Shown here one piece after another: positions 9,225-18,451 of a stretch of 64,000 nt of DNA (its first letter is position 1; each line of letters starts with the position of its first letter). The stretch comes from Nocardioides donggukensis (GTDB taxonomy: Bacteria; Actinomycetota; Actinomycetes; Propionibacteriales; Nocardioidaceae). The DNA lies in assembly GCF_014842875.1 (NCBI RefSeq), contig NZ_JACYXZ010000003.1, positions 434,001 through 498,000 on the forward strand, written 5' to 3'. The position numbers and the translations under genes were made by a program. The notes beneath the pieces are model-generated. The model ran no database searches. It saw only the letters and a program-made list of their open reading frames with translations, and had not been told where the DNA came from.

Positions 9225-10501
9225 GAGACCGCTCCTTCCTCGGCGGCAGCACTCGTGGGGGCCGCGTCCACCAGGGTCGGGTCGGCGAAGAGCGACGAGA
9301 GCGCCTGCAGCGCGCCACCCCGGACGGCCGCGGAGAAGCCGAGCGTCGAGAGCTCGACCCGGCAGCCCCCGGCCTCGGGCGCGAACACCTGGCGAGGCAG
9401 CTCCTCCTCCAGGGGGCCGGCCAGCCAGGGACCCAGGGCGGCGAAGTAGCCACCCAGGACCAGGACCTCGGGGTTGAAGACGTTGACGAGGATGCCGGCG
9501 CCGGTCGCCAGCCAGCGGCCGGTGTCGGTGATCGCCTCGATCGTCCGGGCGTCGCCGGCGGTGGCCCGCGCGACGACCTCCTCCAGCCTCTGGACGACGT
9601 CGAGGGAGGGGTTGCGGACCGGGTCCTCGGGGTCGGCGGCCCGGGCGAGGAGGGCGTTGAGTCCGACGACGGTCTCCCAGCAGCCGTGCCGCCCGCAGCC
9701 GCACCTCTTGCCGTCCGGCTGCACCTTCATGTGGCCGACCTCGCCGGCGAAGCCCTGCCCGCCGCGGAGCAGCTGACCGTCAGTGACGACACCGCCACCG
9801 ACGCCGACCGCGCCGGTGAGCAGCAGCAGGTCCGTGGCCTCGTCGGCGCCGCGGGCCGCCAGCTCGGCCAAGGCCGCCAGGTTCGCCTCGTTGTCGAGGC
9901 GGACCGGATAGGTCGGGTCGTGGAGGAGAGCCCCCAGGTCGTCGAGGATCGAGGTACGCCGCCAGCCGAGGTTGGGCGCCTCGAAGACGGTGCCGGTCGC
10001 GCTCTCGACCAGGCCCGGAACGGCCACGGTCAGCCCGACCGGCGAGGCGCCGCCGGCCCGCAACGACGCGGTGAGCTCGTTGATCTCCGTGGCCAGCTGG
10101 CTCAGGACCGGTGTCGATCCCATGTGTGCGGCATCGAGGGCGACCCGGCGCTCGGCGGCCACCTCGCCCTGGACGTTCATGGCGAGGACCGACACGTAGT
10201 CGATGTTGATCTCGGCGCCGATCGCGACGTGGTGCCGGCCGTCCAGACCGATCGACTGTCCCGGGCGGCCCACCCCGCCGCGCTCCGGCTCCCCCTCGGC
10301 CACGAGTCCACGACCCACGAGCTCGGCCACCAGGCTGGAGACCGTCGCCTTGTTCAGGCCGGTCTCGCTGGCCACCCGGGCCCGCGACCGGGGGCCGCTC
10401 TGCCGGAGGTGGCTGAGCACCAGCGAGAGGTTGTGCCGGCGGACCGCGAGCTGGTCGGCGGAGGCTCCCGGACCGCTGAGGACGGTGTCCTTGGGAGTCA
10501 T
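9221..10501 (-). CDS. ROK family transcriptional repressor (XylR-like)
   Basis: 426 residues: an N-terminal winged helix-turn-helix (about 20-85, with VASETGLNKATVSSLVAELV), then a ROK kinase-like sugar-sensing domain with the zinc motif CGCGRHGCWE and GQGFAGEVGH. ROK repressors release DNA when they bind sugar. First gene of the minus-strand operon; CAGGAGG lies just before ATG 10501, and its stop overlaps the ATPase start. The palindrome at 10543-10565 between this gene and xylB matches the known ROK/XylR operator form, so autoregulation plus divergent control of xylB is likely. It might instead respond to another pentose. Confidence 0.9.
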   Translation of the reverse strand: MTPKDTVLSGPGASADQLAVRRHNLSLVLSHLRQSGPRSRARVASETGLNKATVSSLVAELVGRGLVAEGEPERGGVGRPGQSIGLDGRHHVAIGAEINIDYVSVLAMNVQGEVAAERRVALDAAHMGSTPVLSQLATEINELTASLRAGGASPVGLTVAVPGLVESATGTVFEAPNLGWRRTSILDDLGALLHDPTYPVRLDNEANLAALAELAARGADEATDLLLLTGAVGVGGGVVTDGQLLRGGQGFAGEVGHMKVQPDGKRCGCGRHGCWETVVGLNALLARAADPEDPVRNPSLDVVQRLEEVVARATAGDARTIEAITDTGRWLATGAGILVNVFNPEVLVLGGYFAALGPWLAGPLEEELPRQVFAPEAGGCRVELSTLGFSAAVRGGALQALSSLFADPTLVDAAPTSAAAEEGAVS

Positions 10502-10542
10502 CGTCGCCTCCTGGCGGTGAGGGTGTGGTGTCGGTCACGCAA

Positions 10543-10565
10543 TAGTCTGTTGGCCCAACAAACTA
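10543..10565. promoter_or_regulatory. Palindromic ROK (XylR-type) operator
   Basis: Arms TAGTCTGTTGG and CCAACAAACTA flank a single C; only one pair mismatches. The pattern TTTGTTGG-N-CCAACAAA is typical of actinobacterial ROK operators. It lies 41 bases upstream of the regulator start and 117 bases upstream of xylB, so it can control both directions. Confidence 0.8.
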
Positions 10566-10682
10566 AGCAGTCACCGTCAGGGCGTCAAGGGTTTCTCATG
10601 GCTTTTTCCGTCGGCGCCCCCATATCTGGGCCCCAGGTGTGAGGCTTCGCCCGGGTCCTGTCCCGCAGCGACGGGAGCGGCG

Positions 10683-12092
10683 ATGCTGTCCCGCATGACG
10701 CTCGTGGCTGGGGTGGACTCCTCCACCCAATCGTGCAAGGTCGTGGTCTGCGACGCCGACACCGGAGAGGTGCAGCGCTCGGCGGCGCTCCCCCACCCGG
10801 AGGGGTCCGAGGTCGACCCTGCGGCGTGGTGGACGGCCTGGGAAGGTGCCTCCGCGGGACTGCTCGACGGAGTCGCGGCACTCTCCGTCGCCGGACAGCA
10901 GCACGGGATGGTGGCGCTCGACGCCGAGGGGGCGAGCGTGCGGCCGGCACTGCTCTGGAACGACACGCGCTCCGCCCCGCAGGCCGCCGAGCTCATCGAC
11001 GAGCTGGGCGGTGCCGGCGAGTGGGCGCAGGCGGTCGGGACGGTGCCGGTGGCCAGCCTCACCGTCACCAAGCTGCGCTGGCTCGCCGAGCACGAGCCCG
11101 GGCCTGCCGGGCGCACCGAGCGGGTGATGCTGCCCCACGACTGGCTCACGTGGTGCCTGACCGGACGCGGCGAGGCGGTCACCGACCGCGGCGACGCCTC
11201 CGGCACCGGCTACTGGTCCCCCGCCACGGGCGAGTACCGGACGGACCTGCTGGAGCGCGCGTTCGGCCGCACCCTGGAGGTCCCCCGGGTTGTGCCCTCA
11301 CCCGCCGTCGTGGGCGAGACCGCCACCGGCATCCAGGTCGCGCCAGGGACCGGCGACAACATGGCCGCCGCGCTGGGCCTCCAGCTGCAGCCCGGCGACG
11401 TGGTCGTCTCACTGGGCACGAGCGGCGTGGTGTTCGCGATCTCCGAGGCCCCGTCGGCGGACCCCACCGGCATCATCGCCGGCTTCGCCGACGCCACCCA
11501 CCGCTTCCTCCCGCTCGTCTGCACGATGAACTGTGCGCGTGTCCTCGGGGCGGCTGCGACCATGCTCGGCACCGACCTGACGGGGCTCAGCGACCTCGCG
11601 CTCGCGGCCCGACCCGGCGCCGACGGGCTCACCCTGCTCCCCTACCTGGACGGCGAGCGGACCCCGAACCTGCCCACCGCGACCGGCACCCTGGTCGGGC
11701 TGACCCGGCAGTCCATGACGCCGGAGAACCTGGCCCGGGCCGCCGTCGAGGGCATGCTGTGCGGGCTCACCGACGGACTCGACGCCCTGCGCGCCTCCGG
11801 CGTACGCGTCGACCGCGTGCTGCTCACGGGCGGAGCCGCGCAGTCGCCGGCCGTGCGGGCGATCGCGCCGCTGCTGTTCGGGGTGCCGGTCAGCGCCCCG
11901 CCCACCGCGGAGTACGTCGCGCTGGGCGCCGCCCGGCAGGCGGCCTGGGCGGCCACCGGTCACCTGCCCGAGTGGCCCCGTGAGGACCAGCCCTGCACCG
12001 GCGGCCAGGACACGGTGGACTCGCCGGCACCGGGCGACTCGGGCGTGCGGTCCCGGTACGCCGAGGCGCGGCTGGCCCGGCACGGCCTCTGA
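10683..12092 (+). CDS. xylB: Xylulokinase
   Basis: 469 residues. FGGY carbohydrate kinase: phosphate-binding N-terminus [15 protein letters not shown] (about 7-21), [50 protein letters not shown]-like VSLGTSGVV, and C-terminal [10 protein letters not shown]. It phosphorylates D-xylulose to xylulose 5-phosphate for the pentose phosphate pathway. The ATG at 10683 has GGGAG about eight bases upstream; an internal ATG at 10695 lacks one. Divergent from the ROK/ABC/xylA operon and probably controlled through the shared operator. Confidence 0.93.
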   Translation: MLSRMTLVAGVDSSTQSCKVVVCDADTGEVQRSAALPHPEGSEVDPAAWWTAWEGASAGLLDGVAALSVAGQQHGMVALDAEGASVRPALLWNDTRSAPQAAELIDELGGAGEWAQAVGTVPVASLTVTKLRWLAEHEPGPAGRTERVMLPHDWLTWCLTGRGEAVTDRGDASGTGYWSPATGEYRTDLLERAFGRTLEVPRVVPSPAVVGETATGIQVAPGTGDNMAAALGLQLQPGDVVVSLGTSGVVFAISEAPSADPTGIIAGFADATHRFLPLVCTMNCARVLGAAATMLGTDLTGLSDLALAARPGADGLTLLPYLDGERTPNLPTATGTLVGLTRQSMTPENLARAAVEGMLCGLTDGLDALRASGVRVDRVLLTGGAAQSPAVRAIAPLLFGVPVSAPPTAEYVALGAARQAAWAATGHLPEWPREDQPCTGGQDTVDSPAPGDSGVRSRYAEARLARHGL

Positions 12093-12114
12093 CCCGCCGG
12101 GCCCGTGGGACCGG

Positions 12115-12822
12115 TCAGCCCGGTCGTCGGCGCGGCGCTCCCGGCCGCGGCAGCAGCCGACGTCCCAGCGTGGCACCCACCACCACCAGGACGACCAGGG
12201 CGGCGCCGGCCGCGAGCAGCCCCCACGGGCTGGTCCCCCATGCGCCCACCGCCGAGTAGGCCAGGCTGCCGGGCACCATGCCGAGGGCACTGCCGAGGAC
12301 GTAGTCGCGCCGCCGGACGCCGGAGAGCCCGGCCGCGTAGTTGATCACGGTGTAGGGCAGCACCGGCACCAGGCGGACCGCGAGGACCGCCCCCAGACCG
12401 TGGTCACGGAGCAGGTCGTCCACGGCGCGCAGCCGTCCGTGGGTCAGTCGGTCCACGGTCTCCCGGCCCAGCCAGCGTCCGGCGTCGAAGGCGACGACCG
12501 CCCCGATCAGTGCACCGACCAGGGACAGCGCGGCTCCCGCCACCCACCCGAAGAGAGCACCACCCAGCGCGGTCAGCACGCCCTTCGGCGCCGGGAGCAG
12601 GGCCAGGAGCGCGTAGCCACCCACGAACACCGCCATGCCGGCGCCGCCGGCGCCCTCCACCCGGTCCCGCAGCGAGTCGACGTCGGGCATGCCCTGGACC
12701 TCGGCCACGACGGACGTGACGACGACCAGGGCCACCAGGGCCGCCGCGCGGACCACGTGGCGCCGGCCCAGCCGTCCACGGGGGGCCGCCACATCGGCCG
12801 CGCCGGGGATGGGTTCGCTCAC
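12115..12822 (-). CDS. TVP38/TMEM64 (SNARE-associated/DedA-like) membrane protein
   Basis: 235 residues from GTG 12822. Five to six hydrophobic segments; the central core holds LLPAPKGVLTALGGALFGWV, VVAFDAGRWLGRE and VRLVPVLPYTVINYAAGLS, the conserved re-entrant motif pattern of VTT-domain proteins. Such proteins act as lipid or small-molecule transporters or scramblases, but the bacterial role of this subgroup is unsettled. Convergent with xylB (22-base gap). A TAGCGT hexamer six bases upstream suggests a leaderless transcript. Confidence 0.85.
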   Translation of the reverse strand: MSEPIPGAADVAAPRGRLGRRHVVRAAALVALVVVTSVVAEVQGMPDVDSLRDRVEGAGGAGMAVFVGGYALLALLPAPKGVLTALGGALFGWVAGAALSLVGALIGAVVAFDAGRWLGRETVDRLTHGRLRAVDDLLRDHGLGAVLAVRLVPVLPYTVINYAAGLSGVRRRDYVLGSALGMVPGSLAYSAVGAWGTSPWGLLAAGAALVVLVVVGATLGRRLLPRPGAPRRRPG

Positions 12823-12828
12823 GCACCA

Positions 12829-12834
12829 ACGCTA
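12829..12834 (-). promoter_or_regulatory. Candidate -10 (TAGCGT) of leaderless TVP38 gene
   Basis: Minus-strand TAGCGT, six bases before the GTG start at 12822, so the transcript would begin at the start codon. Confidence 0.55.
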
Positions 12835-12893
12835 GGCCACGCCACCTGACCGTTGTGTGAGCGCGCTCACCGACGCCGGGCGTCCACGCGACC

Positions 12894-12899
12894 TAGCGT
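12894..12899 (+). promoter_or_regulatory. Candidate -10 (TAGCGT) of leaderless TlpA-like gene
   Basis: TAGCGT followed by six bases and ATG 12906. No Shine-Dalgarno sequence is needed or seen. Confidence 0.55.
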
Positions 12900-12905
12900 G
12901 CCGGC

Positions 12906-13442
12906 ATGCGCTCTCCTGCGTCACCGTTGGCCGGACCGGCCGCCATCCTGCTCCTGGTGCTGACGGCGTGCGGCACCGCGACCGGCACCGACAGCGCCAC
13001 CGACTCCACGACGGCCGGCAGCGAGGTGGTCGAGCGAGGACCCGCCCGCGACCTGGACTTCGCCTCCCAGACCGTGGCCGGCGAGTCGTTCGATGGCACG
13101 ACGCTGGCCGGGAAGCCGGCCGTGCTCTGGTTCTGGGCTCCGTGGTGCCCCACCTGCCGAGCCCAGATCGAGGGGGTCGGCACGCTCGCTGAGAGGCACG
13201 AGGGCGAGGTCAACGTGGTCGGTGTGGGCGCGCTCGACGATCCCGAGGCCATCGCCGGCTTCGCGGACGAGGTCGCCGAGGAGGTCACCGTGCTCACCGA
13301 CCAGAAGGGCGCGGTGTGGCGGCACTTCGGGGTCACCGCGCAGAGCACCTACCTGGTCCTCGACGAGGACGGCGCCGAGGTGGCGTCCGGGTTCCTGGAC
13401 GACGCACGACTCGCCGAGCTGGTCGACGGGCTGGTGGGCTGA
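12906..13442 (+). CDS. TlpA/ResA-like thiol-disulfide redoxin lipoprotein
   Basis: 178 residues. A short signal peptide ends in lipobox VLTAC (Cys22). The thioredoxin-like domain (about 50-175) has the redox pair WCPTC (Cys81/Cys84) in LWFWAPWCPTC, then QSTYLVLDEDG with the family cis-Pro region replaced by a polar stretch. An extracytoplasmic, membrane-anchored thiol oxidoreductase. Its stop is one base before the start of the DUF3179 lipoprotein gene, so the two are one transcription unit and may act together in the cell envelope. Confidence 0.88.
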   Translation: MRSPASPLAGPAAILLLVLTACGTATGTDSATDSTTAGSEVVERGPARDLDFASQTVAGESFDGTTLAGKPAVLWFWAPWCPTCRAQIEGVGTLAERHEGEVNVVGVGALDDPEAIAGFADEVAEEVTVLTDQKGAVWRHFGVTAQSTYLVLDEDGAEVASGFLDDARLAELVDGLVG

Positions 13443-13443
13443 G

Positions 13444-14637
13444 ATGGGCACCCCCCGGATCGCCGTCGCCGCAGCCGCGCTCGCCCTGCTGCTGTCGGCC
13501 TGCGCGGGCGGCTCGGACGACGGGCAGCCCACGGACTCCGACGCGGCCACCGGCGGTGACGTCGCCAGCCGGGCCGACGCCGGATCCGGCACGGCGTCCG
13601 CACTCGACGACCCCAGCGACCCGTCGTTCCCCGATCCGCTGATCGACCTCGACGACCTGCTGTCGGGCGGGCCGCCCCCGGACGGCATCCCCTCCATCGA
13701 CGAGCCGACGTTCCAGGACGTGGCCGACGTCGACTGGCTCGAGGACGACGAGCCGGTCATGAGCCTCACCGTGGGCGGGGAGACCCGGGCGTACCCGATC
13801 CGGATCATGACCTGGCACGAGATCGTCAACGACACCGTCGGCGGCGCCCCGGTGACCGTCACCTACTGCCCCCTGTGCAACTCCGGGGTGGCCTTCGGCC
13901 GGATCGTCGACGGCGAGCCCACGACGTTCGGCGTCTCCGGGAAGCTGTACGCCGACAACCTCGTGATGTTCGACCGGCGCACCGAGTCGCTGTGGCCGCA
14001 GCTCACCGGGCAGGCGTCGGTGGGCGCCCTCACCGGCACCCAGCTGGACAGCATCCCGATGGGCTCGGTCGGGTGGGCGCAGTTCCGGACCGAGCACCCC
14101 GACGCCACCGTGCTCAGCCGCGACACCGGCTTCGAGCGCGACTACGGGCTGAACCCCTACGTGGGCTACGACGACCCCGACACCGACCCGATCTTCCCGC
14201 TGCCCGGGGAGGCGGACGAGCGGCTGCCGGCCAAGGCACGCGTCGTGGGCGTGACCCGGCGGGGCGAGTCGGCCGCCGTACCGCGCGACGCGCTGGCCGA
14301 GGCCGGCGTGGCCAGCCTGACCCTCGGCGGGGACCGGGTGGTGCTCTGGCACGTGCCTGGCCAGCGCTCGGCCCTGGACTCCCGGGAGATCCCGGAGGGA
14401 GAGGAGATCGGCACGGTCGCGGTCTTCGACCCCTCGGTGGGCAAGCGCAGCCTGGACTTCGAGCGCACCCGGTCCGGGGAGACCGTGGACGAGCAGACCG
14501 GATCCACCTGGAACGTCTTCGGCCGCGCCACCAGCGGGCCGCTGAAGGGCCGCGAGCTGCGGCCGATCACCCACCTGGACACCTTCTGGTTCGCGTGGGT
14601 CGCCTTCCAGCCGGACACCGACCTGGTCACGCCCTGA
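13444..14637 (+). CDS. DUF3179 domain-containing lipoprotein
   Basis: 397 residues. Signal peptide with lipobox LLSAC (Cys20), then an Asp/Gly-rich linker to about 80. The DUF3179 domain covers about 90-395 and contains the family hallmark TYCPLCNSGVAF (Cys142/Cys145), GKLYADNLVMFDR and SLWPQLTG. The function of DUF3179 is not established. Its invariant CPLC pair and co-transcription with a TlpA-like thiol redoxin suggest that the cysteines may be redox partners (inference). Cotranslated with the gene at 12906. Confidence 0.88.
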   Translation: MGTPRIAVAAAALALLLSACAGGSDDGQPTDSDAATGGDVASRADAGSGTASALDDPSDPSFPDPLIDLDDLLSGGPPPDGIPSIDEPTFQDVADVDWLEDDEPVMSLTVGGETRAYPIRIMTWHEIVNDTVGGAPVTVTYCPLCNSGVAFGRIVDGEPTTFGVSGKLYADNLVMFDRRTESLWPQLTGQASVGALTGTQLDSIPMGSVGWAQFRTEHPDATVLSRDTGFERDYGLNPYVGYDDPDTDPIFPLPGEADERLPAKARVVGVTRRGESAAVPRDALAEAGVASLTLGGDRVVLWHVPGQRSALDSREIPEGEEIGTVAVFDPSVGKRSLDFERTRSGETVDEQTGSTWNVFGRATSGPLKGRELRPITHLDTFWFAWVAFQPDTDLVTP

Positions 14638-14777
14638 GGTTGTCCATCATGGACCCCGCTGGCACGATGGCCGGACCTGCGATCGGCTGCGACTTCGTCG
14701 ACGCCGAGACGCTGGTGGCCGCCGGGGCCCGACCCTGGTCGCCTGTACGCCGTGAGGACGAAGGGCGCAGTGCACGG

Positions 14778-15470
14778 ATGTCGATCGACCCGGAAAGCAC
14801 GTGGTGCCTCGCCGAGGTGGACATCTTCGCGGACCTCAGCGAGTCCGAGATGCAGCAGATGGCCGAGGCCGCGCCGATGCGGACCTACCCGCCCGGCGCC
14901 ATGCTCTACACCCCGCAGCAGCGGACCGAGACGCTGTTCATCCTCAAGCAGGGCCGGGTGCGGATCTTCCGGGTCTCCGCCGACGGGCGGGCCCTCACGA
15001 CCGCGATCCTCACGCCGGGAACGATCTTCGGGGAGATGGTCGTCGTCGGGCAGCTGATGCACGACAACTTCGCCGAGGCCTTGGAGGAGACGGTGGTCTG
15101 CGTGATGAGCAGCCGCGACGTGCACCGGCTGCTGCTGGCCGACCCGCGGATCGCGGCCCGGATCTCGGAGACCCTCGGCCGTCGCCTGGCGCTGCTCGAG
15201 CAGCGGCTCTCCGACGCGATCTTCAAGTCCGTGCCCGAACGGGTCGCGGACACGTTGGTGACCCTCTCCACCCCGCGCGCCCTCGGACGCACCCCCGTGG
15301 TGCAGGTGACGCACGAGCAGCTGGCAGCCCTGGTCGGCACGTCGCGCGAGACCACCACCAAGGTGCTCGGCGACCTGGCCGACCGGGGGCTGATCGGGCT
15401 GGGCCGGGGCCGGATCCACGTGCTCGACGTGGCCGGCCTCCGCGGGATCGGCGACCGGGACCGCGGCTGA
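14778..15470 (+). CDS. Crp/Fnr family transcriptional regulator
   Basis: 230 residues from ATG 14778. An N-terminal cyclic-nucleotide-binding-like beta-barrel (about 15-130: LFILKQGRVRIFRVSADGR, PGTIFGEM) is followed by a long dimerisation helix and a C-terminal winged helix (LAALVGTSRETTTKVLGDLA). No N-terminal cysteine cluster is seen, so an FNR-type oxygen sensor is unlikely. A 5' extension to ATG 14649 is open but not typical of the family. It lies between DUF3179 and the convergent lut operon; its targets cannot be inferred from sequence. Confidence 0.85.
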   Translation: MSIDPESTWCLAEVDIFADLSESEMQQMAEAAPMRTYPPGAMLYTPQQRTETLFILKQGRVRIFRVSADGRALTTAILTPGTIFGEMVVVGQLMHDNFAEALEETVVCVMSSRDVHRLLLADPRIAARISETLGRRLALLEQRLSDAIFKSVPERVADTLVTLSTPRALGRTPVVQVTHEQLAALVGTSRETTTKVLGDLADRGLIGLGRGRIHVLDVAGLRGIGDRDRG

Positions 15471-15551
15471 CGCTGCCGGTGTCGTGGGCGGGGTGTCCTC
15501 GCCGATCCGATCACGCCTCCGGGGTTCGGACACGGTCGCTGCTGGACCTGC

Positions 15552-16166
15552 TCACCCACCGGGTGGCTGGCCGTCCTCGACCAGCAGGACGTGCAGCGTG
15601 CGCGGTCCGTGCACCCCCTCCACCCGGTCCAGCTCGATGTCGCTGGTGGCGCTGGGGCCGCTGATCCAGGTCTGCGGGGCGCGTGGGTCGAGCAGCGCGA
15701 CCGCCTCCCCGACGCCCGCGACCACCTGGTCGGCGCGCACCAGGCACACGTGCAGGTCGGGGACCAGCGAGAGCGCCCGCCGCCCCTGGCCGTCGCCGTG
15801 GGTCAGCACGATCGTGCCGGTCTCGGCGATGCCGAGGGTCGCCGTGGTCACCACGGCGTCGATCTCGTCGAGGTCGACGGCGGACAACCCGGCGTCCTCC
15901 ACGCCCCGGGCCAGCGGCACCGGGAAGCCCGACGGCACCAGCACCCGCCCGCAGCCGGACAGGGCCTCGGCCAGCGCACCGTCGACCGAGGCCGGGTGGC
16001 ACCGGGTCACCGTCGCCCGGTAGTCCTGCACCCGGTCGACGAACCGGTCCACCAGCCCGTCGGTCGGTGCCGGGACCCGGTAGTCGCGGGGGACGACGAC
16101 CTGCCGGCCGTCCACGTCGGCGAGCGCCGTGCGCACGCGTCGCAGGATCTCCTCGCGGGCGCTCAC
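15552..16166 (-). CDS. lutC: Lactate utilization protein C (LUD domain)
   Basis: 204 residues from GTG 16166, which overlaps the lutB stop (GTGA). LUD-domain (PF02589) features: DAVVTTATLGIAETGTIVLTHG, RALSLVPDLHVCLV, and TWISGPSATSDIELDRVEGVHGP. LutC is the small subunit of the LutABC complex that oxidises L-lactate to pyruvate in the cytoplasm. Last gene of the lutABC operon. Confidence 0.93.
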   Translation of the reverse strand: MSAREEILRRVRTALADVDGRQVVVPRDYRVPAPTDGLVDRFVDRVQDYRATVTRCHPASVDGALAEALSGCGRVLVPSGFPVPLARGVEDAGLSAVDLDEIDAVVTTATLGIAETGTIVLTHGDGQGRRALSLVPDLHVCLVRADQVVAGVGEAVALLDPRAPQTWISGPSATSDIELDRVEGVHGPRTLHVLLVEDGQPPGG

Positions 16167-17653
16167 GACCGATCCCCCTCGGAGCGGCCGCCGTCGGTGC
16201 GCCGCCACCAGGCCCGGAACGACTCGACCGGCGGTGCCGGCAGGTCGCGCGCCCGGCTCCAGCCGACTCCGGGTCCGGGCAGCCGGGAGAGGGTACGCCG
16301 ACCACCCGGCGCGCTGCGTCGGCCGAACCGCTCCATCACCCGGCCGGCCAGGCCCGAGGCGCCCTCGGCACGACGCAGCCGCTCGGCCGAGGAGAAGAGC
16401 CACGACGTGGCCCGCATCGCGAGCGCCTCGGGCTTCCGGGAGGGGCGGTGCGCGTCGACGACCTGGGCCCGCAGGTCCACCAGGACCGTGGGGATGTCGA
16501 TCCGCACGGGGCATGCCTCGAAGCACGCCCCGCACAGCGAGGAGGCGTAGGGCAGCGACTCCGTCTGCTCGTCGGCGTCCGGGCCGCGCAGCAGCGGGTT
16601 GAGGATGGCGCCGATCGGGCCCGGGTAGACCGACCCGTAGGCGTGGCCGCCGGTCCGCTCGTACACCGGGCAGACGTTGAGGCAGGCCGAGCAGCGGATG
16701 CAGCGCAGGGCCTGGCGACCGACCTCGTCGGCCAGGGCGCGGGTGCGCCCGTTGTCGAGCAGCACCACGTGCATCTCCTGGGGGCCGTCTCCCGGGGTGA
16801 CGCCGGTCCAGGTCGAGGTGTAGGGGTTCATCCGCTCGCCGGTCGACGAGCGCGGGAGGGTCTGGAGGAACACCTCGAGGTCCTCCCAGGTCGGCACCAC
16901 CTTCTCGATGCCGACCACCGAGACCAGCACCTCGGGCAGCGTCAGGCACATCCGGCCGTTGCCCTCGGACTCGACGACGACCAGCGTGCCGGTCTCGGCG
17001 ACCGCGAAGTTCGCCCCCGACACCGCCATCCGGGCCCGCAGGAACTTCTCGCGCAGGTGCAGCCGGGCGGCCGCGGCCAGCTCCGCCGGCTCGTCCGAGA
17101 GGTCGTCGGGCGCCGGGCGACCCGCGGCAGCCATCGCCCGACGGAAGATGGCCCGGATCTCGGCCCGGTTGCGGTGGATCGCGGGCACCAGGATGTGCGA
17201 GGGCAGGTCGTCGCCGAGCTGGACGATCAGCTCCGCGAGGTCGGTCTCCCAGGCGGCGATGCCGCGGGCGGCGAGCGCCTCGTTGAGGTCGATCTCCTGG
17301 GTCGCCATCGACTTGACCTTCACGAGCTCGTCCAGGCCGTGCGCCTGCGCGACGTCCCCGACGATCGCGCACGCCTCGTCGGCGTCACGGGCCCAGTGCA
17401 CCGTCACGCCGCGGTCCTGCAGCGCCGCCTCCAGCCGGACCAGGTGGTCCTCGAGGTCGAGGAGCGCCCGGTCCTTGATGGCCGCGCCGGACAGCCGGAG
17501 CTCCTCCCACTGCTCGACCTCCCCCACCACGGCCTCGCGCTTGGCGCGGATCGTGCTGGTGGCGTGCGCCAGGTTGCTGCGCAGCTGGGTGTCGGCGAGC
17601 GCGGTCCGGGCCGCGGCCGGGAAGGCGGGCATGCCCACGAAGGTGCCGGTCAC
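16163..17653 (-). CDS. lutB: Lactate utilization iron-sulfur protein B
   Basis: 496 residues from GTG 17653, which overlaps the lutA stop; an internal ATG at 17632 is an alternative. N-terminal LUD-type domain (VKSMATQEIDLNEAL, AVAETGTLVVVESEGNGRM), then two 4Fe-4S-type clusters, CIRCSACLNVCPVY and CGACFEACPV, and a polar C-terminal tail. LutB passes electrons within LutABC. Length and domain order match the family. Confidence 0.94.
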   Translation of the reverse strand: MTGTFVGMPAFPAAARTALADTQLRSNLAHATSTIRAKREAVVGEVEQWEELRLSGAAIKDRALLDLEDHLVRLEAALQDRGVTVHWARDADEACAIVGDVAQAHGLDELVKVKSMATQEIDLNEALAARGIAAWETDLAELIVQLGDDLPSHILVPAIHRNRAEIRAIFRRAMAAAGRPAPDDLSDEPAELAAAARLHLREKFLRARMAVSGANFAVAETGTLVVVESEGNGRMCLTLPEVLVSVVGIEKVVPTWEDLEVFLQTLPRSSTGERMNPYTSTWTGVTPGDGPQEMHVVLLDNGRTRALADEVGRQALRCIRCSACLNVCPVYERTGGHAYGSVYPGPIGAILNPLLRGPDADEQTESLPYASSLCGACFEACPVRIDIPTVLVDLRAQVVDAHRPSRKPEALAMRATSWLFSSAERLRRAEGASGLAGRVMERFGRRSAPGGRRTLSRLPGPGVGWSRARDLPAPPVESFRAWWRRTDGGRSEGDRS

Positions 17654-18390
17654 GACGCGGCCCCTTCGGTGGCGGCGAGGATCTCGGCGAGGTGCATGAC
17701 CCGGACCCCGGACTGCTGCCGGGAGAGCAGCCCCCCGACGTGGGTCAGGCACGAGTTGTCACCGGCGACCAGCACCTCGGCACCGGTCCCCCGGACCTGC
17801 CGGGCCTTGTCGCCGCCCATGGCGACCGAGACGTCGGCGTTCTTCATCGCGAAGGTGCCGCCGAAGCCGCAGCACTCCTCGGCGCCGGGCAGGTCCACCA
17901 GCCGCAGCCCCCGGACCGCACGCAGCAGCCGGACCGGGCGGTCGCCCACCCCCAGCATCCGCAGGGAGTGGCAGGTCGGGTGGTAGGTGACGGTGTGCGG
18001 GAAGTACGCCCCGACGTCCTCGACCCCGAGCACGTCCACGAGGAACTCGCTGAGCTCGAACACCCGCGGGCCGGTCCGCTCCACGGCGGCCACCAGCCCC
18101 GGGTCGCCGGAGCGACGAGCCACCAGGCCATGCTGGTGCCGGGCCGACCCGGCGCACGACCCGGACGGCGTCACCACCGCGTCGTACCCGGCGAAGGCGT
18201 CGACGAAGGTGCGGACCACCGGCACGGCCTCGCCGAGGTAGCCGGTGTTCACCATCGGCTGGGCGCAGCAGGTCTGCGCCTCGGGGAACTCCACGTCGAC
18301 GCCCAGCCGGCGCAGCAGGGACACCACTGCCCTGCCGGTGTCCGGGAACATCGCGTCGTTGACGCAGGTGACCATGAGGGCGACCTTCAC
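17650..18390 (-). CDS. lutA: Lactate utilization protein A (CCG-domain)
   Basis: 246 residues from GTG 18390 with GAGGG upstream. Two CCG (cysteine-rich) domains typical of LutA/GlpC/heterodisulfide-reductase-type subunits: TCVNDAMFPDTG with QTCCAQPMVNTGY, and YHPTCHS with EECCGFGGTFAMKN. First gene of lutABC. Its upstream region holds a double palindrome and three 24-bp iterons (18452-18587), the obvious place to look for operon control. Confidence 0.94.
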   Translation of the reverse strand: MKVALMVTCVNDAMFPDTGRAVVSLLRRLGVDVEFPEAQTCCAQPMVNTGYLGEAVPVVRTFVDAFAGYDAVVTPSGSCAGSARHQHGLVARRSGDPGLVAAVERTGPRVFELSEFLVDVLGVEDVGAYFPHTVTYHPTCHSLRMLGVGDRPVRLLRAVRGLRLVDLPGAEECCGFGGTFAMKNADVSVAMGGDKARQVRGTGAEVLVAGDNSCLTHVGGLLSRQQSGVRVMHLAEILAATEGAAS

Positions 18391-18451
18391 CGTGCCACCC
18401 TCGCAGACACAGGGCGCGGGGTGAACCGTTCAGTGCCCCGCGCGCCCAACA

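Noticed and set aside
14649..14777. 43-codon N-terminal extension of the Crp/Fnr regulator
   Set aside because: Open in frame but not expected for the family, which begins near the 14778 start; kept only as an alternative.
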